DNA of 16,981 bases from an uncultured Lachnospiraceae bacterium (GTDB taxonomy: Bacteria; Bacillota_A; Clostridia; Lachnospirales; Lachnospiraceae), in the NCBI GenBank assembly GCA_902796775.1, contig CADBQK010000178.1, positions 1 through 16,981 of the forward strand. The letters run 5' to 3'. Shown piece after piece: positions 7,014-13,723 of this stretch; within the stretch, counting starts at the first letter, position 1, and every line of letters begins with the position of its first letter. A model generated the notes under the pieces. That model did no database searches, was not told where the DNA came from, and saw nothing but the letters and a program-made list of their open reading frames with translations. Position numbers and translations under genes: made by a program.

Positions 7014-7682
7014 TATCCCTGTCACAACAAGATTATCTCTCCCCACCTGGAACGTGACATTATAGCCTGCATAAAGGATCCCGTATGTTCGCATCTCATC
7101 ATGCTGATATCCCGGCCGCGGATCAAGAGCCAGTGTTTCCAGCAGACCGGAATGCATCTCCTCCGGCAGCACAGCCAGGATCTTTTCCGGACATTCCACC
7201 TTGAGCCGGTATCCGGCATATCCCTGGGCGAACCCGCCCCGGGCCTGCGGATGAGCCTCGCTTCCCGGCTGATACGGTTTGATATCAAAGATTGGTGTGC
7301 CATTAAGCATATCGATTCCGCTGACATAAAGCACAGGACCTTTTGGGGTATCAGGCTCCACTTTCTCCAGCTTCACACAGGACAGCCCGATTGGATTGGG
7401 CCTGAACGGCGAACGGGAGGCAAATACACCGACCCTCCGGTTCCCGCCCAGCCGCGGCGGCCTCACCATCGGCGAATACCCCTTATCCTCCGGCACTTGT
7501 GAAAAATGCCACAATAACCAGATATAATCGTATCCATCCAGATCCCGCACGCAGTTAGGATCCCGGTAAGGCTTCTCAAATACGATCCGTCCCTTCAAAG
7601 AGGGCGCCAGCCCGCTCTGTCTGGGAATCCCGAACTTTTCGTCAAAATCCGTGTAAATATGTGCGATCACTTTCAGATCCAC
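6996..7682 (-). CDS. trmO: tRNA (N6-threonylcarbamoyladenosine37-N6)-methyltransferase TrmO
   Basis: A 228-residue homologue of TrmO (TsaA/YaeB, UPF0066). It methylates t6A at position 37 of tRNAs that read ACY codons, using S-adenosylmethionine. The N-terminal beta-barrel domain carries RPPRLGGNRRVGVFASR at 74-90, RPNPIGLS at 94-101 and DMLNGTPIFDIKPY at 124-137, which are the family signatures around the cofactor site. The C-terminal domain has LALDPRPGY at 184-192 and ends in a YGILYAGYNVTF strand. The start is a GTG, supported by GGAGGT (complement of 7691-7696) eight bases upstream. It is read toward the DAHP synthase gene and stops inside their shared terminator. I could not assign its promoter with confidence in the 95 bases between its start and the upstream terminator. 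Confidence 0.95.
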   Translation of the reverse strand: MDLKVIAHIYTDFDEKFGIPRQSGLAPSLKGRIVFEKPYRDPNCVRDLDGYDYIWLLWHFSQVPEDKGYSPMVRPPRLGGNRRVGVFASRSPFRPNPIGLSCVKLEKVEPDTPKGPVLYVSGIDMLNGTPIFDIKPYQPGSEAHPQARGGFAQGYAGYRLKVECPEKILAVLPEEMHSGLLETLALDPRPGYQHDEMRTYGILYAGYNVTFQVGRDNLVVTGIEKAVR

Positions 7683-7690
7683 CTTATATT

Positions 7691-7696
7691 ACCTCC
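7691..7696 (-). promoter_or_regulatory. Ribosome binding site fixing the GTG start of trmO
   Basis: The minus strand reads GGAGGT eight bases before the GTG at 7682. Confidence 0.8.
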
Positions 7697-7777
7697 ATAT
7701 ACAACAGGAAATTACAAAACTGAAGAAGAGCGCTCCTGCCTATCAAAAAGATAAAGCTTTACGAATCCGGTTACGTC

Positions 7778-7804
7778 AAAAGGCGGGATCCCCTCCCGCC
7801 TTTT
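7778..7804 (-). terminator. Terminator after the 367-residue protein gene
   Basis: Perfect 11-pair stem, AAAAGGCGGGA and TCCCGCCTTTT, around a five-base loop. It lies 80 bases after the stop of the gene at 7884-8987 and before trmO. The T-run is part of the stem and symmetrical, so it could also act on the plus strand. Confidence 0.85.
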
Positions 7805-7883
7805 ATCCATCCGGACTCTCGCTTTCAATTCGATATCATAAACAGTACAGCGGAATGCTCCCGCTGCATAACGTCAGACAGTC

Positions 7884-8987
7884 CTACCCGATATGCCGCA
7901 GCGAATCCTCCAGCCTGAGCTTTTCACGCTCCAGCTGCCTCCGCTCAGTCATCATATCCGCTTTTTCCTGGAAGCGGCTCATGTATGCCGCATTTTCCGT
8001 TATCAGGAAACCCTTTGCAAAGGCATCCGGATACTGAAATTTCTTTACAGCATTCCCAAAATCAATATTCATCCTCCCGTCATTGCAGGCGGTGATGACC
8101 CCTTCTCCAAAAGTCTTGTGCGTTACCTTCTCACCGACCGGGTCCGGAAGCTCGAAATCTGTCCCGAGAGTCTGCAGACGCTCCTCTACTGCAAGAAGCT
8201 TATCCATCAGACTGTCTCTCTCTTCTCGGATCACTGCCCGGCTCAAACGCTCCTTGACAGTCATCTTCTCTTTGTTAGGATCCAGACTGTAGGCATCACA
8301 GCAGAACATGATGTCATAAACCAGCATATGCAGATCATCGTCTGTCTGGATCTCCTCCTCCTGCATGCGTTTTTCATGCAGAGCTATCACATCCGGAAAC
8401 TCCTGCAGTACCTCCCTCAGCTCGTCGCACATCTTGTAATACTTCCGGAGAGAGAAGGTCTTCGCATGCCCAAAGTCCTCGGAAAACTCTATGCTCATCG
8501 CCCAGCTGTCCGCTACCGTCGGCTTATAGAAATAGTTCTCCGATGGCCGCAGAAGGCTCAGGTACCCGATAGCACTGTTGAGTGTCTGTCTGTAAATATC
8601 GATCTTTTCAAGGTACATAGACAGATGCCGGTTGATATCATCAATGAAATCCTCCACTCTGCCCTGTCTGGCATCGATATCGCCGCCATCATCTGCCAGG
8701 AGTTTTTTGAATGCATTGCGGACAAATTCCGTCTCTTCATCATGCTGAAGGAGAATCGTGATCCCTCCGGTAGGCTGGATCCGGCTGCTCTCCATCAGCT
8801 TGCTCGTGCTTTCCGCCAGGCACTCGAACTCCAGCAGCAGATCCTCCGCATCCAGATTCAGCTTCTGCGCAGCATCCAGAACTCTCCACTTATAGGCGGC
8901 ATCCGGTTTATTCTTTCCACGCTCATTCATCTCTCCAAAACGGCTGACATACTGTTCCAGAATAGTCTCAAGCTTTTCTCTGTACAT
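7884..8987 (-). CDS. Protein of unknown function with PcrA/UvrD-like C-terminal barrel
   Basis: A 367-residue protein that I cannot name. The start has AGGAG about eight bases upstream. Residues 1-270 are mostly helical. A YKWRVLDAAQ segment at 32-41, an EFVRNAFKKLL segment at 87-97 and a YLSLLRPSENYFYKPT segment at 142-157 resemble, by eye, the N-terminal region of some McrB-like restriction ATPases in gut bacteria; that likeness is inference. Residues 284-328 read VGEKVTHKTFGEGVI then NIDFGNAVKKFQYPDAF. This is the GxxVxHxxFGxGxV pattern of the small Tudor-like barrel at the C-terminus of PcrA/UvrD helicases, which contacts RNA polymerase. Residues 331-365 look like a charged coiled coil. 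No nuclease, helicase or P-loop motif is present. It has its own promoter at 9103-9131 and terminator at 7778-7804. It is downstream of the LacI-type gene with no strong terminator between them. Confidence 0.7.
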   Translation of the reverse strand: MYREKLETILEQYVSRFGEMNERGKNKPDAAYKWRVLDAAQKLNLDAEDLLLEFECLAESTSKLMESSRIQPTGGITILLQHDEETEFVRNAFKKLLADDGGDIDARQGRVEDFIDDINRHLSMYLEKIDIYRQTLNSAIGYLSLLRPSENYFYKPTVADSWAMSIEFSEDFGHAKTFSLRKYYKMCDELREVLQEFPDVIALHEKRMQEEEIQTDDDLHMLVYDIMFCCDAYSLDPNKEKMTVKERLSRAVIREERDSLMDKLLAVEERLQTLGTDFELPDPVGEKVTHKTFGEGVITACNDGRMNIDFGNAVKKFQYPDAFAKGFLITENAAYMSRFQEKADMMTERRQLEREKLRLEDSLRHIG

Positions 8988-9081
8988 GTATTGATCTCCT
9001 ATTCATCGCTCTTCCCATACAACCTAGCTATATCAACCCATTATGTTTTCTATCATCCGAAATAATAAACAGCAAAATACA

Positions 9082-9110
9082 TTGACACTTATAGACTCAT
9101 TCATTATAAC
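9082..9110 (+). promoter_or_regulatory. Consensus promoter pointing antisense into the LacI-type gene
   Basis: -35 TTGACA (9082-9087), 17-base spacer, -10 TATAAC (9105-9110). No plus-strand gene follows: the next 1 kb is the antisense strand of the regulator gene at 9151-10182. Its -10 overlaps the -10 of the minus-strand promoter at 9103-9131. Confidence 0.4.
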
Positions 9111-9131
9111 ACAAAATCGGATTTTTATCGA
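9103..9131 (-). promoter_or_regulatory. Sigma-A promoter of the 367-residue protein gene
   Basis: On the minus strand, -35 TCGATA (complement of 9126-9131, four of six bases), 17-base spacer and perfect -10 TATAAT (complement of 9103-9108). The leader would be about 110 bases. Confidence 0.65.
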
Positions 9132-9150
9132 TAGTTTCAGCAAAAGATTG

Positions 9151-10182
9151 TTATAAAGCAGACAATATACCGCGTACAGAACTCCTTTCTGTCAGCTGTG
9201 CTGTGTAAACAATACGCTTTTTAACCGGTTTCCCTGCAATCAGATCCATCAGGATCCCAATACTGGAATACGCCATCTCTTCCCCGGGCTGAGCCATCGT
9301 AGTCAGAGCCGGCGTCATATATTTGGAAGCCTCGATTCCGTCGAATCCTATCACGGAATAGTCTTCGGGAATCCTCTTCCCATAATCATATATTGCTTTA
9401 TACACTCCCATAGCCATACGGTCAGAAATAACGAAGAACGCTGTCATGTCAAGCCCTGCACTAAGCATGTCCATGGCTGTCCTGTATCCATTTGCCTCGG
9501 TATACTCCATGATATCCGGACGCATATAACCGATCAGTGATTCATCAAAAGCGATCCCGTTTTTTTCCAGTGCGTTTTTGTACCCCTTCAAACGCCGCAT
9601 AGCTACTGTCGTATCATCCGGCCGGCCTGCAATCATGGCAATACGGCGATGTCCCTTCCGGCAAAGATAATCGACAGCCCTCTCAGCCTCCTTCTCATCA
9701 TCAATGGAGACGACAGGGAACTTCTCTTTTTTATCATTCTCCAGGCCGGCTACAGAGCAGAATACACAGGGAACTCCGATCCTCATCATAACAGTGTCCG
9801 GATCCGGAACAATTCCGCCCAGAAAAATGATCCCTCTAAGCCGCTTTTCCTTTACCAGCTGCTCAGCTTCGAAGAGTTCATCGTCATCTTCACGCATGAA
9901 ATGAACGATAAACTGGTAATCCGAACCGGAAAACTCTTCCTGAAAGCTGGGAAGCATACTCTGGAAGAAGGGATTGTTATATCCTTTGATCAGCATTGCG
10001 ATCGTATGAGAATTGAGGCGTTTCAGGTTCCTGGCACTATTATTCGGAACATATGCCAGATCCTTCACAACCTTCAGGATCTTCTCTCTCGTCTGTGCAT
10101 TGATTCCCGGGGCATTATTCATAGCCCGGGACACGGTGCTGATACTAACATTGCAAATGTCCGCAATATCTCTTATGGTCAA
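9151..10182 (-). CDS. LacI-family transcriptional regulator of the sugar operon
   Basis: A 343-residue LacI/GalR-type repressor. The likely start is a TTG whose complement ends at 10182, with GGAGG (complement of 10190-10194) seven bases upstream. This places the helix-turn-helix at the very N-terminus, as usual. A longer frame from 10230 would overlap malQ. Residues 2-21, TIRDIADICNVSISTVSRAM, form the DNA-binding helix-turn-helix. The hinge helix YVPNNSARNLKR is at 44-55, and the rest is the periplasmic-binding-protein-like sensor domain, ending near TERSSVRGIL. It is the last gene of the operon, 26 bases after malQ, so it would be made together with the transporter and probably represses it until the imported sugar or a derivative binds. 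The ligand is not readable from sequence; maltose or a maltodextrin is the contextual guess. A global CcpA role is unlikely given the operon position. Confidence 0.92.
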   Translation of the reverse strand: MTIRDIADICNVSISTVSRAMNNAPGINAQTREKILKVVKDLAYVPNNSARNLKRLNSHTIAMLIKGYNNPFFQSMLPSFQEEFSGSDYQFIVHFMREDDDELFEAEQLVKEKRLRGIIFLGGIVPDPDTVMMRIGVPCVFCSVAGLENDKKEKFPVVSIDDEKEAERAVDYLCRKGHRRIAMIAGRPDDTTVAMRRLKGYKNALEKNGIAFDESLIGYMRPDIMEYTEANGYRTAMDMLSAGLDMTAFFVISDRMAMGVYKAIYDYGKRIPEDYSVIGFDGIEASKYMTPALTTMAQPGEEMAYSSIGILMDLIAGKPVKKRIVYTAQLTERSSVRGILSAL

Positions 10183-10189
10183 CTTTTCT

Positions 10190-10194
10190 CCTCC
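10190..10194 (-). promoter_or_regulatory. Ribosome binding site fixing the TTG start of the LacI-type gene
   Basis: The minus strand reads GGAGG, within GGAAGGAGGAG, seven bases before the TTG at 10182. No comparable site precedes the longer frame at 10230. Confidence 0.8.
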
Positions 10195-10208
10195 TTCCTG
10201 TTTTCCTC

Positions 10209-11714
10209 TTATCTTCCGTATGTCCGGCAAAGATGCCGGATACGAGCCGCCAGAGTGCTGTCAAAAGCATCCGGCGCAGCCCTCCACGTCCAGTTCCCGG
10301 AAGAACTGCCGGGCTTGTTGATCCTGGCCTCAGCTCCAAGACCGATCCAATCCCAGGCAGGGATCACGCATAGCTCCGCATGGGAAGCCTGCAGCGATCT
10401 GATGACCTTCCAGGCAATTCCCTGGAGATCTTCGCCCGGCTCAGCCCCGACATAATCCATCAGTTTCTCTTTTTCAGCCGGCCGGATGCTGCCCAGCCAC
10501 TGTATCAGTGTCTCATTATCATGAGTCCCTGTATACGCCACACAATTACTCTCATAAGCATGGGGCATATGAGGCTCTTTCTCCCCAACATCTCGTGAGT
10601 CGAAAGCAAACTCCAGCACCTTCATATTAGGAAAGCCTGTATCGCTGACCAGCTTCTTCACCGAATCCGACATATATCCAAGGTCTTCTGCTATGATATT
10701 CAGACGGGGATATGCTGCTTTTACATGTCTGAACAGATCCATCCCGGGTCCTTTTTCCCAATGTCCGCCGGCTGCTGAATCTGCATCGCCGGGGATGCAG
10801 AAATACTCGTCAAATCCGCGAAAATGGTCAATCCGCAATACATCATAGATCTTTGCACAGCGGCCGATCCGTTCCAGCCACCAGCTATAGCCGTCTGCCC
10901 TGTGCTTCTCCCAGTCATACAAAGGATTGCCCCAGAGCTGTCCGGTTGCAGAAAACCCGTCCGGCGGCACACCGGCGACCGGAGCTTTCCCGCCATCTTT
11001 TCCCTTTATGAAAAGCCGCGAATCTGCCCAGAAATCCGCACTGTCTGAAGATACATAAATCGGAATGTCCCCGATGATCCTGATGCCCTTGCTGTTTACA
11101 TAGGCTTTCAGCTCCATCCACTGCTTTTCGAAGACATACTGCACAAAGCTTTGGATCCGGACCTCTTCATCCAGCTCCTGTCTGGCCTGCATAAGCGCAC
11201 CGGGACTGCGTTCACGGATCTCCCGCGGCCAGCTGTCAATCGATGCACCCCCATAATGCTCTTTCAAAGCCATGAACAGTGCATAGTCATCCAGCCAGCA
11301 GGCATTTTCCTCCCGGAAAACATAATAATCATCCAGATCCCTGCACCTGCTTCCGGTCTGCTTCCATCTGCGGTAAGCCTCCCGCATCAGCGGAACTCTG
11401 GTACGATACAGGAGTCCGTAATCGATCCTGCCGTCTTCCCGTCCGACGAAAGTCTCTCTGCATTCTGCACTTGTGAGCAGCCCGTTTCGGACAAAATACT
11501 GCAGATCAATAAAGTAGGGATTCCCTGCAAACGTAGAAAATGGAGAATACGGAGAATCCCCGTACCCGGTCGGACCTAAAGGAAGGATCTGCCAGTAATG
11601 CTGGCCAGCCTCCTCCAGAAAATCGGCGAAGCGATAGGCTTCCTCCGAAAAACAGCCTATGCCGTAAGGCCCCGGAAGCGCAAAAACCGGCATCAGGATA
11701 CCGCTCGCTCTCAT
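10209..11714 (-). CDS. malQ: 4-alpha-glucanotransferase (amylomaltase, GH77)
   Basis: A 501-residue cytoplasmic GH77 enzyme that moves alpha-1,4-glucan segments between maltodextrins and releases glucose. Motifs are the N-terminal SGILMPV...GPYGIG, SPYSPFSTFAGNPYFIDL at 54-71, the nucleophile D296 in RIDHFRGF, the acid/base E343 in IIAEDLG and the third catalytic aspartate D399 in TGTHDNET. Near the C-terminus, IPAWDWIGLGAEARINKPG at 451-469 corresponds to the family's usual P-x-QD-x-LGLG-SEARMN-x-PG. The Q is replaced by W while the Asp is kept. Length is normal for the short bacterial type without the extra N-terminal domain. It begins five bases after the MalG-type permease stop codon, so translation is probably coupled. 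Being inside an ABC importer operon argues that the imported sugar is a maltodextrin. Confidence 0.96.
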   Translation of the reverse strand: MRASGILMPVFALPGPYGIGCFSEEAYRFADFLEEAGQHYWQILPLGPTGYGDSPYSPFSTFAGNPYFIDLQYFVRNGLLTSAECRETFVGREDGRIDYGLLYRTRVPLMREAYRRWKQTGSRCRDLDDYYVFREENACWLDDYALFMALKEHYGGASIDSWPREIRERSPGALMQARQELDEEVRIQSFVQYVFEKQWMELKAYVNSKGIRIIGDIPIYVSSDSADFWADSRLFIKGKDGGKAPVAGVPPDGFSATGQLWGNPLYDWEKHRADGYSWWLERIGRCAKIYDVLRIDHFRGFDEYFCIPGDADSAAGGHWEKGPGMDLFRHVKAAYPRLNIIAEDLGYMSDSVKKLVSDTGFPNMKVLEFAFDSRDVGEKEPHMPHAYESNCVAYTGTHDNETLIQWLGSIRPAEKEKLMDYVGAEPGEDLQGIAWKVIRSLQASHAELCVIPAWDWIGLGAEARINKPGSSSGNWTWRAAPDAFDSTLAARIRHLCRTYGR

Positions 11715-11719
11715 AAAAA

Positions 11720-12622
11720 CTACCCTTTCACCGCTCCGGCTACAACACCTTCAATGATATATTTCTGGACTGCAATATAAAAGATAACGATCGGCACAAT
11801 TGCCATTACCAGTGCCGCCATCATCGCACCCCAGTCAATCTGTCCATGCGACTGCTGCAAAAACTGCACTGCAATTGGAATAGTCTTGTACTTGTTGATA
11901 TTCAGCACCAGATAAGGCAGCAGGTAATCATTCCAGATCCACATGGCATCCAGGATCGCGACGGTAATAGCAGAAGGCTTCATAATCGGAAATACGACAT
12001 AAAAGAAGGTCTGCACCGGAGAACAGCCATCGATCATGGCAGCTTCCTCGATTTCCATGGGAATATCCTTCACAAAACCTGTAAACATAAACACTGCCAA
12101 ACCTGCTCCGAATCCCAGATAAACGATGATGATACCAAGCGGGTTGGAAAGATGCATCATATTTGCCAGCTTGGAAAGTGTGAACATGACCATCTGGAAC
12201 GGGACGATCATAGAGAACAGGCAAAGCACGTAAGCCGCACCTGTCACCTTATTCTTAACGCGTACGATATACCAGGCACACATCGAACAGCACAGCACGA
12301 TCAGGAAGACCGAGCCGACCGTAATCAAGAGGGAATTGCCGAAGCTGACAAAGAAATTGGTCTTTTTGACTGCATTTGCATAGTTCAGGAAGCCAACAAA
12401 AGTCTTACGGATGCCAGCTCTCCATTTGGGATAGCTCTTGAAAACGGATACATTACTGATCCCGAAAGGATTTTTAAAGATATATGCTTTTCTCTTGAAA
12501 GAATTGAGCAGTACGATCAGGAGCGGAGAGATCCACAGGAGCGACAGGACGGTAAAGACCGCTGTCAGAACCCCGCCATGCTTTGCCTGTCTGGCTGCAG
12601 AAACAGTATCTTTTGCTGCCAT
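11720..12622 (-). CDS. Sugar ABC transporter permease, MalG type (CUT1)
   Basis: A 300-residue inner-membrane permease, one half of the importer channel. It has about six membrane helices at roughly 18-40, 92-118, 128-150, 160-183, 215-240 and 265-285. The EAA loop that docks on the ATPase is at about 190-217: IEEAAMIDGCSPVQTFFYVV then FPIMKP, with the invariant Gly at 199. The C-terminus EGVVAGAVKG is characteristic of MalG-like subunits. A long loop after helix 1 (about 41-90) is typical of the family. Its ATG shares one base with the stop codon of the MalF-type gene (TGATG), which implies coupled translation. Substrate specificity lies mainly in the binding protein; maltodextrin is inferred from the adjacent malQ. 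Confidence 0.94.
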   Translation of the reverse strand: MAAKDTVSAARQAKHGGVLTAVFTVLSLLWISPLLIVLLNSFKRKAYIFKNPFGISNVSVFKSYPKWRAGIRKTFVGFLNYANAVKKTNFFVSFGNSLLITVGSVFLIVLCCSMCAWYIVRVKNKVTGAAYVLCLFSMIVPFQMVMFTLSKLANMMHLSNPLGIIIVYLGFGAGLAVFMFTGFVKDIPMEIEEAAMIDGCSPVQTFFYVVFPIMKPSAITVAILDAMWIWNDYLLPYLVLNINKYKTIPIAVQFLQQSHGQIDWGAMMAALVMAIVPIVIFYIAVQKYIIEGVVAGAVKG

Positions 12623-13479
12623 CAGCGCTCCACCTCCCCTCTGGTCGTCAGCTTATTCTGAATAATCGCAATGATTGCCACCATGATAAAGAAGATCACA
12701 GCCTTTGCCTGGCCGACACCCTGCCATCCGGTCTTGCCATACATCGTATTATAGATATTCAAAGCCAGGAGCTCGGATGAACCGCCCGGCTTGCCTCCTG
12801 TCAAAGCCAGGTTCTGATCAAAGAGTTTGAACCCATTCGTCAGTGTCAGGAAAGTGCAGATCGTAATCGTCGGACGCAGCATCGGCAGAATAATATCCTT
12901 CAGAAGCTGAGCCGAATTGGCTCCGTCGATCCGGGCTGCCTCCAGCAGATCACCGGGGATATTCTGGATGCCTGCCACATAGATGATCATCATGTATCCG
13001 ATCTGCTGCCAGCAAACAACGGCTGTCAGTCCCCAGAATGCTGTCCACTGGGTAGTCACGATCGTCAGGGAATATTTGGCCAGAACGCTGTTGAAAATCA
13101 TCAGCCATACATAAGAAAGCACGATTCCGCCGATCAGATTCGGCAGGAAAAAGGATGTACGGAACAGATTCGTTCCCCGGATCCCTTTAGTCAATGCCAT
13201 CGCAATCGCAAAGGATGCAACATTGATCACGATCACCGTCACGACCGTAAACAATGCTGTATACCAGATCGAATGCAGAAAGGCCGTATCCAGTTTGCCA
13301 TTCACAAAGAGAATCTTGCTGTAATTGGATAAGCCGACCCATTTCCAGTCCGTAACCGTTGTAAACTTGCAGAAGGACAGAAAAATACCATATGCAAAGG
13401 GAAACACAAACCCCAGTGCAAAAGCGGCCATTGTTGGCAGAAGAAAAAGCGGCCAGTATTTTTTGTAGTTTTTACTCAT
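12622..13479 (-). CDS. Sugar ABC transporter permease, MalF type (CUT1)
   Basis: A 285-residue inner-membrane permease. Membrane helices are visible at about 10-35, 70-97, 108-131, 148-170, 200-222 and 258-275. The EAA loop is at about 177-202: LLEAARIDGANSAQLLKDI then ILPMLRP, with Gly at 186. It lacks the long periplasmic insertion of enterobacterial MalF, as is normal for Gram-positive homologues. GGAGG lies ten bases before the start, within the 245-base gap after the binding-protein gene. That gap carries a strong hairpin at 13551-13589 which probably lowers permease expression relative to the binding protein. It partners the MalG-type subunit at 11720-12622. Confidence 0.94.
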   Translation of the reverse strand: MSKNYKKYWPLFLLPTMAAFALGFVFPFAYGIFLSFCKFTTVTDWKWVGLSNYSKILFVNGKLDTAFLHSIWYTALFTVVTVIVINVASFAIAMALTKGIRGTNLFRTSFFLPNLIGGIVLSYVWLMIFNSVLAKYSLTIVTTQWTAFWGLTAVVCWQQIGYMMIIYVAGIQNIPGDLLEAARIDGANSAQLLKDIILPMLRPTITICTFLTLTNGFKLFDQNLALTGGKPGGSSELLALNIYNTMYGKTGWQGVGQAKAVIFFIMVAIIAIIQNKLTTRGEVER

Positions 13480-13501
13480 AACAGATGTCCTCCCGTGCCA
13501 G

Positions 13502-13540
13502 GGAACTGCCGCACACTATACAGCCTGCTGAAACAGTTCC
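13502..13540. repeat. Seven-base inverted repeat before the MalF-type gene
   Basis: GGAACTG (13502-13508) and CAGTTCC (13534-13540) are perfect inverted repeats 25 bases apart, ending just upstream of the permease ribosome binding site. In RNA this would be a second, weaker hairpin after the one at 13551-13589. It may simply be chance. Confidence 0.3.
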
Positions 13541-13550
13541 GGGGAAAGCA

Positions 13551-13589
13551 AGCCGCCCCGCCAGGTATCAGGTATCTAACGGGGCAGCT
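13551..13589 (-). promoter_or_regulatory. Intercistronic hairpin between binding-protein and permease genes
   Basis: On the minus strand, AGCTGCCCCG pairs with CGGGGCGGCT: ten pairs with one G-T, and a 19-base loop. The loop contains a tandem 7-base repeat (AGGTATC twice, plus strand 13563-13576). Only TGCTTT follows, too weak a T-run for full termination. Such structures between a binding-protein gene and its permeases usually protect the upstream mRNA or attenuate readthrough, so more binding protein is made. The hairpin lies 135 bases after the binding-protein stop codon. Confidence 0.65.
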
Positions 13590-13723
13590 GTAAGAATTAT
13601 ATCGTGTTGTGGGAATGATCCCTAACTGCTGCCGTCTCCGCCGCACATCTCATAATAGCGGATCTGAAAGACTATGAAACAGATAATCAGCCTCTTCCAG
13701 ATGTGAGGAAAACTGAACAGCAC

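Noticed and set aside
7893..9065. A 390-residue plus-strand reading frame
   Set aside because: It is antisense to the 367-residue minus-strand gene, which has a promoter, ribosome binding site, terminator and a recognisable domain. The plus frame has none.
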